From an uncultured Oscillospiraceae bacterium (lineage in GTDB: Bacteria; Bacillota; Clostridia; Oscillospirales; Oscillospiraceae): a stretch of 13,261 nucleotides of DNA. A program made the translations under genes and the position numbers. Location: the NCBI GenBank assembly GCA_900757415.1, contig CAAENU010000073.1, positions 1 to 13,261 of the forward strand. The letters run 5' to 3'. Positions 6,261 to 12,286 of this stretch are shown here, one piece after another; the first letter of the stretch is position 1; each line of letters begins with the position of its first letter. The notes below the pieces were generated by a model. That model was not told where the DNA came from. It did no database searches and was given only the letters and a program-made list of their open reading frames with translations.

Positions 6261-7302
6261 GCGCGGCAAGGAATTGCCGAAAAAGCTGGCGCGTGCACTG
6301 AAGATACAGGCAGGACTTATGCGGCCGGATGGTCAGCCTACTGGGTTGGATGCTTATCACATCAACCAGCGGGACGAGGGCATTGACCTGCACGGCGTGT
6401 CCGGCGCGCTGATGGCAACCACCAATATGCAAATGCAAACTTTTGTGACGCAGCCGGATGAAGGAGAAATTACAGCTTTTGCCGCCAATCAGCGGGATGA
6501 AGTGCGGGATCTGCACAACGTTGCAGGTGCGCTGCAAGCCAGTCCCGGCATGAAGCAGCAGACTTTTGTAGCCGCCGGTTTTTCTGCCGGTGCCGGAGCG
6601 TCTGCCGGAAGCATCGGCTACGGCGAGGAGTTGGCTCCTACGCTGAAAGGCTCGGCAAGCGGGAACTGTATGCCGTCTGTCCTGTGTCTCAACGATCAGG
6701 GCGGAAATGTCATGGAATGCTCGGAGAATGTGTCTGGTACGCTGCGGGCGCAGGAGCATGGACATCAGCCGCTTGTATATGAAAATCACGGCATCGACAG
6801 CCGCTACACCGGCCCGCACAAGGTAGCGCCCACGATGTCAGCCCGTTACGGCACAGGCGGAAACAATGTGCCGCTGGTGGAGCAGGAGCCTGATACTATT
6901 TGCATCGCCGGGAATACCGTGGATCGCCAGCCGCAGAACGGCGGCAACGGCCTCGGCTGTCAGGAAGAGCTTGCCTATACGCTGACTGCTATGGATCGCC
7001 ACGCGGTCTATGCCCGTCAGCGGGTGGATGAATTCAAGGACTGCGAGGTGGTCAGCACCCAGAGCGCCCGACAGCATAAGGATGCCACCGACCTCGTCTG
7101 CCAGCAGGCAGAAGCCTGCGCCTATCTCATCCGCCGCCTGACTCCGTTGGAGTGCGAACGGTTACAGGGTTTTCCGGACGGCTGGACGGATATCCCCGGC
7201 GCGTCTGACAGCGCCCGCTATAAGGCGCTGGGCAACAGCGTGGCGATCCCCTGTGTGGAATTCATCATGGGACGGATCGCCGCAGTCCTTCGGGCGGTAT
7301 AG
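5887..7302 (+). CDS. C5-cytosine DNA methyltransferase, recognition/C-terminal part (motifs IX-X) with an overlapping-frame N-terminus
   Basis: A 471-residue ORF in the +1 frame relative to the catalytic part. Residues 1-125 (MQTNYEAEQISMYDLDTYCG, ..TSPEPFPAE.., SSLSQILQADPPTKYYLT, GILRRASERGKELP) are encoded opposite motifs VI-VIII of the first frame. I recall this segment as a recurrent 'hypothetical' protein in phages and elements, always with the same dual frame. Residues 150-410 form a repetitive, probably target-recognising region. The end carries motif IX/X: RRLTPLECERLQGFPDGW (416-433) and GNSVAIP (449-455), followed by a C-terminal helix. It therefore supplies what the first polypeptide lacks. 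Its own ribosome binding site at 5873-5879 allows separate translation. Precedents for two-chain C5 enzymes are M.AquI and M.EcoHK31I. The alternative is a simple frameshift near 6240-6260 with the first 120 codons not translated. Confidence 0.8.
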   Translation: MQTNYEAEQISMYDLDTYCGRTSPEPFPAERPRAKISGSSSKKLSELSAIPFMSLDLTPGHGNLLGESYWEMISPWRGGALTLNTGVSPSDVKGSSLSQILQADPPTKYYLTPKACLGILRRASERGKELPKKLARALKIQAGLMRPDGQPTGLDAYHINQRDEGIDLHGVSGALMATTNMQMQTFVTQPDEGEITAFAANQRDEVRDLHNVAGALQASPGMKQQTFVAAGFSAGAGASAGSIGYGEELAPTLKGSASGNCMPSVLCLNDQGGNVMECSENVSGTLRAQEHGHQPLVYENHGIDSRYTGPHKVAPTMSARYGTGGNNVPLVEQEPDTICIAGNTVDRQPQNGGNGLGCQEELAYTLTAMDRHAVYARQRVDEFKDCEVVSTQSARQHKDATDLVCQQAEACAYLIRRLTPLECERLQGFPDGWTDIPGASDSARYKALGNSVAIPCVEFIMGRIAAVLRAV

Positions 7303-7330
7303 CTGCATTGGTGATGTTGCTTCCGTTTCA

Positions 7331-7377
7331 CATGACTTCTTCGTTGAGTTTGGTGAATAGCTTTCCATGACTTCTTC
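7331..7377 (+). repeat. 12-base direct repeat in the spacer after the methyltransferase
   Basis: CATGACTTCTTC occurs at 7331-7342 and 7366-7377, 35 bases apart, within the 116-base spacer 7303-7418. The spacer is AT-richer than its surroundings. I see no convincing promoter, terminator or gene in it. The repeat could be an operator pair for the adjacent ribbon-helix-helix-like protein or the trace of a small duplication. Confidence 0.5.
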
Positions 7378-7418
7378 CGGTATGCTTTGCTTGCAAAATC
7401 AAGGAAAGGAGCAGGCCA

Positions 7419-7709
7419 ATGGAGGGCAAAAAGAACCTCTGCGCCATGATCCCGGCGGAGCTTCACGCAAGAATCATGGCAGAGAAAGAAGAAATGGAGC
7501 TGGCAACGCTGGCAGAATATGTGGAGCGCATCTTCACCGAACACTTTGAAGGAGGCGGCGGAATGAAAGCAGAGCGGACCTTGGCGGTACAGATCCCGGC
7601 AGAACTCTTCGACAGGCTGAAAGAGTATCTGGCAGCACACAACCTCAAGCAGAAGCAATTCCTCATCCAGCTCATTGAGAATGCGCTGGACAATGCAGAA
7701 ACGGAATAA
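7419..7709 (+). CDS. tandem ribbon-helix-helix-like small protein
   Basis: A 96-residue protein built from two similar halves. Residues 1-44 (CAMIPAELHARIMAEKEEM, then TLAEYVERIFTEHFE) and 49-96 (LAVQIPAELFDRLKEYLAAH, then KQFLIQLIENALDN) each show a strand with xIPAEL, a helix and a second helix, the ribbon-helix-helix plan of small DNA-binding proteins. A four-Gly linker (residues 45-48) joins them, so one chain could act like an RHH dimer. I recall relatives in Tn1549-like elements that carry the doubtful name '4-oxalocrotonate tautomerase'; the N-terminal Pro required for that enzyme is absent. Start ATG with AAAGGAG at 7403-7409 upstream. A second ribosome binding site sits at 7549-7555 before the in-frame ATG 7563, giving a possible 48-residue one-domain product. 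A role as regulator is inferred. Confidence 0.7.
   Translation: MEGKKNLCAMIPAELHARIMAEKEEMELATLAEYVERIFTEHFEGGGGMKAERTLAVQIPAELFDRLKEYLAAHNLKQKQFLIQLIENALDNAETE
7549..7555 (+). promoter_or_regulatory. internal ribosome binding site inside the tandem-domain gene
   Basis: AAGGAGG is 7 bases before the in-frame ATG at 7563 (Met49). The same bases encode part of the Glu-Gly-Gly linker between the two domains. It is as strong as the sites used by genuine starts in this operon, so internal initiation at the second domain is plausible. Confidence 0.55.
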
Positions 7710-7721
7710 CCAAGTAACAGG

Positions 7722-7749
7722 AGCGGCCGCAAGAAAACCTGCGGCCACT
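7722..7749 (+). other. hairpin just upstream of the PrgI ribosome binding site
   Basis: Bases 7722-7731 pair with 7740-7749 (ten positions, one C-A mismatch, GC-rich core GGCCGCA/TGCGGCC) around an 8-base loop. It starts 12 bases after the ribbon-helix-helix-like gene and ends 11 bases before the AGGAGG of the next gene. No T-tract follows, so it is not an intrinsic terminator; mRNA processing or protection, or translational control, are possibilities. Confidence 0.5.
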
Positions 7750-7765
7750 TGGCATCTCATAGGAG

Positions 7766-8038
7766 GTGAGAGCAATTTATATTTACCCCGAAAATCTGAC
7801 GGCTCGGCCCATGCTGTGGCTGTGGGCGCTGCGGGATGTGGCGTTTATCGGCATCGGACTGCTGCTGTCGGCAGTGGCACTGGCCCAGACCGGCGCTATT
7901 GTCCCCATGGTGGTCACGGCGGCGCTGGCCTTTCTCTGCATTCGGCATGACGGCGTCAGTATGCTGGATTTCCTGCGCTACGCCGCGGCGTTTTTCTTTT
8001 TCGGACAGCAATACTACGAGTGGAGGGAACCAACATGA
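7766..8038 (+). CDS. PrgI-family membrane protein of the conjugation channel
   Basis: A small membrane protein of about 88-90 residues with the PrgI/TcpA-neighbour plan: a short cytoplasmic IYIYPENLTARPMLWLW, a tight two-helix hairpin (about residues 24-44 and 47-62), and a tail ending FFFFGQQYYEWREPT. PrgI proteins belong to the inner-membrane part of Gram-positive type IV secretion systems and normally precede VirB4, as here. The start is uncertain: the only canonical in-frame codon after the TAG at 7760-7762 is GTG 7766, but it overlaps AGGAGG (7761-7766) and has no site of its own. The ATT at 7775 is 8 bases past that site and matches where the conserved IYIYPEN begins. The stop overlaps the next start (ATGA, 8035-8038). 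Confidence 0.82.
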   Translation: MRAIYIYPENLTARPMLWLWALRDVAFIGIGLLLSAVALAQTGAIVPMVVTAALAFLCIRHDGVSMLDFLRYAAAFFFFGQQYYEWREPT

Positions 8039-8598
8039 AAAACAGAAAAAAGTCCACCCGCCAGCTTGTGGGCATCGAGGACATCACGGCAGGCGGCGTT
8101 CAGACTGCGGACGGTGAGCTGACCTTCTATCTTGTGCAGCCCACCAACCTGAATGTCCTGCCGGAGCAGGGTGTCCGGTCGCGGGTAATGGCGCTGCTGA
8201 ACGTACTGAAGGCCATGGCGGAGATAGAACTGCTGGCACTGGACTCCAAGGAGTCCTTTCAGGACAACCGGCAGTTCTACCGCCAGCGGCTGGAGCAGGA
8301 GGGCAACCCCGCCATCCGCAGGCTGCTGGCACAGGATCGGCAGCATCTGGATGACACGCAGACCATGATGGCATCCTCGCGGGAGTTCTGCTTCGTACTG
8401 CGGCAGCGAAAAACGGACGGTGCTGTCCACTATGCCGCCGTGGAGCAGCAGCTCCGGGACAGCGGCTTCGCCGTGCGGCGTGCCGAGGGGCAGAAGCTGC
8501 TGGAGCTACTGGCGATCTATTTCGAACAGGATGCCACCCATGAGAGCTTTGACCTTGTGGATGGCGCGCGGTGGCTGACAACGGAAACGGAGGAATAA
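8035..8598 (+). CDS. conserved conjugation protein between PrgI and VirB4, possibly a VirB4 N-terminal-like partner
   Basis: A 187-residue soluble protein with no membrane segment. It opens with a basic stretch (MKNRKKSTRQ), then LVGIEDITAGGVQTADGELT and FYLVQPTNLNVLPE, a pattern like the N-terminal substructure of VirB4 ATPases (strands carrying 'V...dG...yL.v.p.n...l'). A helical middle (about 70-120) and ELLAIYFEQDATHESFDLVDG near the end follow. The VirB4 gene downstream is short (608 residues), consistent with part of the usual N-terminal region being a separate protein; that link is inference. Start ATG with GGAGGG at 8022-8027 (spacing 7), overlapping the PrgI stop. Confidence 0.7.
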   Translation: MKNRKKSTRQLVGIEDITAGGVQTADGELTFYLVQPTNLNVLPEQGVRSRVMALLNVLKAMAEIELLALDSKESFQDNRQFYRQRLEQEGNPAIRRLLAQDRQHLDDTQTMMASSREFCFVLRQRKTDGAVHYAAVEQQLRDSGFAVRRAEGQKLLELLAIYFEQDATHESFDLVDGARWLTTETEE

Positions 8599-8599
8599 A

Positions 8600-8953
8600 A
8601 TGCGGATACTGAAAATTGAACCGGGGAAAGCACCCTATGTGAAGGAGATGGCGGACGGACTGGAAGCCATCCAGCAGGAGGTGCAGGGGCTGTTCCAGCC
8701 GGTGTATATGGAGGACGGCGTGCTGCTCTGCTGCAACGATGAGGGGAAGCTCAACGGCATGGCACCCAATCGGCGGCTGGAGGATGACATCATCTGCGGG
8801 CCGTTCTTTCTGGTGGGAGACGATCTGGAGGGCGGTCTCTGCTCCCTGACGGACGAGCAGGTGGCGCGGTACACGGAACTGTTCCGTGAGCCGGAACAGT
8901 TCACCGGACAGGAGCCGGAGCTGGAGCCGCGCATAGACTTCTATTTGCTGTGA
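8600..8953 (+). CDS. DUF3846 domain protein
   Basis: A 117-residue soluble protein of unknown function. The DUF3846 signature is clear: MRILKIEPGKAPYVKEM, then LEAIQQEVQGLFQPVY, then VLLCCNDEGKLNGMAPNRRL and ICGPFFLVGDD. The region from EGKLNGMAPNRR to GPFFLVGD is the family's conserved core. After it comes TDEQVARYTELF and an acidic tail. DUF3846 proteins are widespread in phages and conjugative elements of Firmicutes and Actinobacteria without assigned activity. It starts one base after the preceding stop with GGAGGAA at 8589-8595 and lies between the channel genes, so it is in the same transcript; nothing indicates a transport role. Confidence 0.85.
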   Translation: MRILKIEPGKAPYVKEMADGLEAIQQEVQGLFQPVYMEDGVLLCCNDEGKLNGMAPNRRLEDDIICGPFFLVGDDLEGGLCSLTDEQVARYTELFREPEQFTGQEPELEPRIDFYLL

Positions 8954-8964
8954 TGGGAGGGCAT

Positions 8965-10791
8965 ATGAAAAAACCTTTTCGGAAAAAAGAACCCACCCCG
9001 CGGGAAGCCTTCCTGCGTACCTATCTGGACTGCATCGCGCCGGGTGTGGTGAAGTTCGAGGTGGATCATTACATCTTCGGCAGCACTTATCGCTGCGTGT
9101 GGGCCCTGCGGGAATATCCCGCCAGCACCGAGGCGCAGGCCATCCTGCGGCACTTAGGCGAGAAAAGCGGCGTGACCCTGCGGATCTACTGCCGGCAGGT
9201 GTCCCCCGGCGAGGAGGATCGGATCATCGACAACGCCAATAAGAAGAATAAGCTGGACGGCTCAGACCCCAACAAGCTGCGCCAGACCGTGGAGGCCGAG
9301 AGCAACCTGCGGGATGTGGCGGAGCTGGTGCATAAAATGCATCGGGAGCATGAGCCGCTGCTCCACTGCGCCGTGTATCTGGAGATGACGGCAGACAGCA
9401 TGGAACGGCTGAAGCGATTGCAGACCGATGTGCTGACAGAGCTGGTGCGCTGCAAGCTGAATGTGGACAAGCTGCTCCTGCGGCAGAAGCAGGGCTTTTG
9501 CTGCGTCAGCACCGTGGGACACAACGCGCTGGGGCGGGAGTTCGAACGGGTGCTGCCTGCCAGCAGCGTGGCCAATCTCTACCCCTTCAACTACTCCGGC
9601 AAGACCGATCCCAAGGGCATCTACATCGGCAAGGACAAGTACGGCAGCAATATCGTGGTGGACTTCGACCGCAGGGAAAGCGACAAGACCTCCGCCAACA
9701 TTCTCATTCTCGGCAACAGCGGTCAGGGCAAATCCTACTTGATGAAGCTGCTGATCTGCAATCTGCTGGAGGCGGGAAAATCCGTGATCTCCCTGGACGC
9801 GGAGCATGAGCTGGAGGAGCTGTGCGGGAACTTAGGCGGCTGCTTCATCGACCTCATGGCCGGTGAGAAGCGTATCAACGTGCTGGAGGTGCGGTGCTGG
9901 GATGAGGGAGACACTTCCGAAACAGACGAGTCCGTCCCCGAGGCGTTCCGCAAGTCCACGCTGCTGGCGCGGCACATCTCCTTCCTGAAGGATTTCTTTC
10001 GCGCCTACAAGGAGTTCTCCGACCCTCAGTTGGATACCATCGAGATCATGCTGTCCAAGCTGTATCAGAAGTGGGGCATTACGGAGGAAACGGACTTCCG
10101 GCAGCTTGCGCCGGAGGATTATCCCATCCTCTCCGACCTGTACGCACTTATGGAGGAGGAGCTGCGGCACTATCAGGCGGGCAGCCTGTATACGCGGGAG
10201 CTGCTGCAGGAGGTGCTGCTGGGGCTGCACTCTCTGTGCATGGGCGCGGACGCGCCGTTCTTCAACGGACATACCAACATTACCGGCGACAGGTTTCTTG
10301 TGTTCGGCGTAGGCGGCATGCTGACGGCGGCCAAAAGTCTGCGGAACGCGCTGCTGTTCAATGTGCTGGCGTATATGTCGGACAGATTGCTGACGGCGGG
10401 CAACACAGTGGCGGCGTTGGATGAGCTGTATCTGTGGCTATCCAATCCCGTGGCCATAGAATATATCCGCAACTGCCTGAAGCGTGTACGGAAGCGGGAC
10501 TCCGCCCTGCTGATGGCGTCCCAGAATCTGGAGGACTTCGATCAGGAGGGTGTGCGGGAGATGACAAAGCCGCTGTTCGCCATCCCACCCCACCAGTTCC
10601 TGTTCAACCCCGGCTCCATCGGCAGATGGTTCTATATGGATATGCTGCAATTGGACGAGGCGGAGTTTGAGCTGATCCGCCACGCGCGGCGTGGCGAGTG
10701 CCTGTTCAAGTGCGGCGCGGAGCGGTACCTGCTGGAGGTGAAAGCACCGCCCCACAAGGCGGCGCTGTTCGGCACGGCAGGTGGCCGCTGA
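8965..10791 (+). CDS. virB4: VirB4/TraE-type conjugation ATPase
   Basis: A 608-residue AAA+-like ATPase that powers channel assembly and DNA or pilin movement at the inner membrane. The N-terminal VirB4 domain (about residues 1-225) is followed by Walker A GNSGQGKS (250-257), SVISLDAEHELEELC (a conserved post-Walker strand), GDRFLVFGVGG, Walker B VAALDELYLWL (Asp486-Glu487), and the C-terminal LMASQNLEDF / FNPGS region typical of the family. Usual VirB4 proteins are 600-850 residues, so this is on the short side. Start: ATG at 8965 after GGGAGG (8955-8960); an ATG at 8950 in frame overlaps the previous stop and is poorly placed. The TGA shares its A with the ATG of the next gene, indicating coupling. 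Confidence 0.96.
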   Translation: MKKPFRKKEPTPREAFLRTYLDCIAPGVVKFEVDHYIFGSTYRCVWALREYPASTEAQAILRHLGEKSGVTLRIYCRQVSPGEEDRIIDNANKKNKLDGSDPNKLRQTVEAESNLRDVAELVHKMHREHEPLLHCAVYLEMTADSMERLKRLQTDVLTELVRCKLNVDKLLLRQKQGFCCVSTVGHNALGREFERVLPASSVANLYPFNYSGKTDPKGIYIGKDKYGSNIVVDFDRRESDKTSANILILGNSGQGKSYLMKLLICNLLEAGKSVISLDAEHELEELCGNLGGCFIDLMAGEKRINVLEVRCWDEGDTSETDESVPEAFRKSTLLARHISFLKDFFRAYKEFSDPQLDTIEIMLSKLYQKWGITEETDFRQLAPEDYPILSDLYALMEEELRHYQAGSLYTRELLQEVLLGLHSLCMGADAPFFNGHTNITGDRFLVFGVGGMLTAAKSLRNALLFNVLAYMSDRLLTAGNTVAALDELYLWLSNPVAIEYIRNCLKRVRKRDSALLMASQNLEDFDQEGVREMTKPLFAIPPHQFLFNPGSIGRWFYMDMLQLDEAEFELIRHARRGECLFKCGAERYLLEVKAPPHKAALFGTAGGR

Positions 10792-11978
10792 TGGCATCCC
10801 CTGTGTTGGCACGGCTGGCGGCGGCTGTGCTGGCCAGCGAAAAAGGCCGCAAAACGGTAGGGTGGGTCATCGCCCTCATCCTCTCTCCGTTGATCCTGCT
10901 GACAGCGTTCCTGTGCTGCTTCGGCACCGCCGCGGTGGAACACAATGATTTTGCCGTGTCCGCGTCCTTCTATGGACCGGCGTTCTCAGACAAGATCCCC
11001 GCGGAATACAAAAATCACATCTCCGAGATGCGGACAGCTTTTACCCTTCTGGATGCGGCGACAGCCGCCGTGAATGCCAAGGCGGAAAGCGGCGGCCTTG
11101 ACCCTTTGCAGGTCAAGGCTATCTTCTTTGCCCTCTGTTTTGGAGACGAAGCGCCTACCCGCCGCGCCGCCGCCAACTTTGTGGGCTGCTTTTATGAATG
11201 GCAGGAGCGCACCCGTACCACCACCGTCACGGACGAAAACGGCAACGTGACCGTGCAGACAGAGACCTACGAAGTAGCGGTACCGCTGCCGCTGGCCACG
11301 GTCTATGAAAAGCTGACAGCGTGGCAGGGCGATCCGGTGACAGAGGAGGACAAGGCCAACGCCGCCCACATCTACACCATGGTAACAGGCAGCAGCGGCG
11401 GCGATACCTTTGACGGCGCATACGCTGCGGGCGGCAGCGCACCGGTGGAGCTGGATGCCGCCATGCTTACGGATGCGTCTACCAAAAACGCCGCTGACCT
11501 TGTGACCTATGTGACCAACGCATGGAACTCCGGCTGGGGCTATGTGTGGGGTACCTACGGACAGGTGCTGACACCGGAGCTGCTGCAATACAAGCTGACG
11601 CAGTACCCGGAGGGCGTGGGAGAATACGCCGCGTTCATCAGGGCCAACTGGCTGGACAAGCGCACCGCCGACTGCGTGGGACTGATCAAGGGCTACGGCT
11701 GGTTGGATGGAGAGACCATGGAGATACAGTACGGCAGCAACGGCATGCCGGACATCGGCGCCAACGAGATGTACTACAACGCCGTGCGCAAGGGCGCGAT
11801 CCAGACCATGCCGGACACGCCGGGACTGGCGGTGTGGAAGCCGGGACACATCGGCGTATACATAGGAAACGGCGAAGTGATAGAAGCCATGGGTACCAAG
11901 TACGGCGTGGTGAAAACACAGCTTGAGGGTCGCGGCTGGACGCACTGGCTGGAGATCCCGTATATCAACTATGACTGA
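10791..11978 (+). CDS. NlpC/P60 peptidoglycan hydrolase of the conjugation machinery
   Basis: A 395-residue membrane-anchored cell-wall hydrolase that would open peptidoglycan locally for the mating channel (Orf14/VirB1 role). A single membrane helix is at about residues 23-46 (GWVIALILSPLILLTAFLCC), with the rest outside. A central domain (about 60-210) of unknown function contains LDPLQVKAIFFALCFGDE. A C-terminal NlpC/P60 domain follows (about 255-395) with catalytic Cys295 in TADCVGLIKGYGW and His353 in KPGHIGVYIGNG. The third polar residue position is Glu365 (EVIEAMG) rather than the common His/Asn/Gln, unless another residue serves. No lysozyme domain, often present in relatives, is recognisable. 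Start ATG overlaps the VirB4 stop by one base. Confidence 0.9.
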   Translation: MASPVLARLAAAVLASEKGRKTVGWVIALILSPLILLTAFLCCFGTAAVEHNDFAVSASFYGPAFSDKIPAEYKNHISEMRTAFTLLDAATAAVNAKAESGGLDPLQVKAIFFALCFGDEAPTRRAAANFVGCFYEWQERTRTTTVTDENGNVTVQTETYEVAVPLPLATVYEKLTAWQGDPVTEEDKANAAHIYTMVTGSSGGDTFDGAYAAGGSAPVELDAAMLTDASTKNAADLVTYVTNAWNSGWGYVWGTYGQVLTPELLQYKLTQYPEGVGEYAAFIRANWLDKRTADCVGLIKGYGWLDGETMEIQYGSNGMPDIGANEMYYNAVRKGAIQTMPDTPGLAVWKPGHIGVYIGNGEVIEAMGTKYGVVKTQLEGRGWTHWLEIPYINYD

Positions 11979-11988
11979 GGAGGCCAAC

Positions 11989-12285
11989 ATGAAGAAAGTA
12001 AATATCACCCTTGCTTTCGATGAGGACAAGCTGGACGCACTGGAGTTTTCTCTGAAAAAAGAGAATTCCTCTGTGCAGAGCCGTATGGAGGACGCGCTCC
12101 AGCAGCTCTATGAGAAAACTGTGCCGGAACCGGTGCGGGAGTATCTGGACAGCAGGGCTGCGCCTGCGCCCAAGCCCAAGCGCCCGCCCAAGGCTGCGAA
12201 GCCGCAGGCAGCTTCTGCTGAGATAAAGCACGCGCTGCCTGCCGTTGCGCCGGCTGGTAGTGGTGCGGTGAAGGAGGTAAAGTAG
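11989..12285 (+). CDS. DUF6103 family small protein
   Basis: A 98-residue protein common in Tn1549-like elements. The N-terminal domain (1-56) begins KKVNITLAFDEDKLDALEF, continues to MEDALQQLYEKTVPEPVREY, and has a strand-helix-helix plan like ribbon-helix-helix proteins. The remainder is low complexity, rich in Pro, Ala and Lys (APAPKPKRPPKAAKPQAA), likely disordered and basic, suited to contact nucleic acid or a partner. Role unknown. The ATG follows GAGGAGG (11977-11983) with 5-base spacing, 10 bases past the hydrolase stop. The N-terminal domain resembles the start of the next protein. Confidence 0.75.
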   Translation: MKKVNITLAFDEDKLDALEFSLKKENSSVQSRMEDALQQLYEKTVPEPVREYLDSRAAPAPKPKRPPKAAKPQAASAEIKHALPAVAPAGSGAVKEVK

Positions 12286-12286
12286 C

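Noticed and set aside
6250..6265. Programmed +1 frameshift at the TTC TGA stop joining the two methyltransferase frames
   Set aside because: The shift direction is right, but Phe-tRNA would re-pair poorly on TCT, and there is no upstream stimulatory site like that of prfB; internal initiation explains the layout better.
6025..6819. Minus-strand ORF (264 codons) opposite the cytosine methyltransferase
   Set aside because: Antisense shadow with no recognisable motif; the + strand carries clear methyltransferase motifs on both sides.
7162..7368. Minus-strand ORF of 68 codons ending in the methyltransferase and starting in the spacer
   Set aside because: No good ribosome binding site and no domain; overlaps conserved motif IX/X coding on the + strand.
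664..7730. GCGGCCGC present three times (664, 766, 7723)
   Set aside because: Expected occasionally in GC-rich DNA; the copies lie in unrelated hairpins and coding context with no shared flanks.
10986..12029. Minus-strand ORF (347 codons) opposite the NlpC/P60 gene
   Set aside because: Composition typical of an antisense shadow; the + strand encodes a membrane helix and catalytic motifs.
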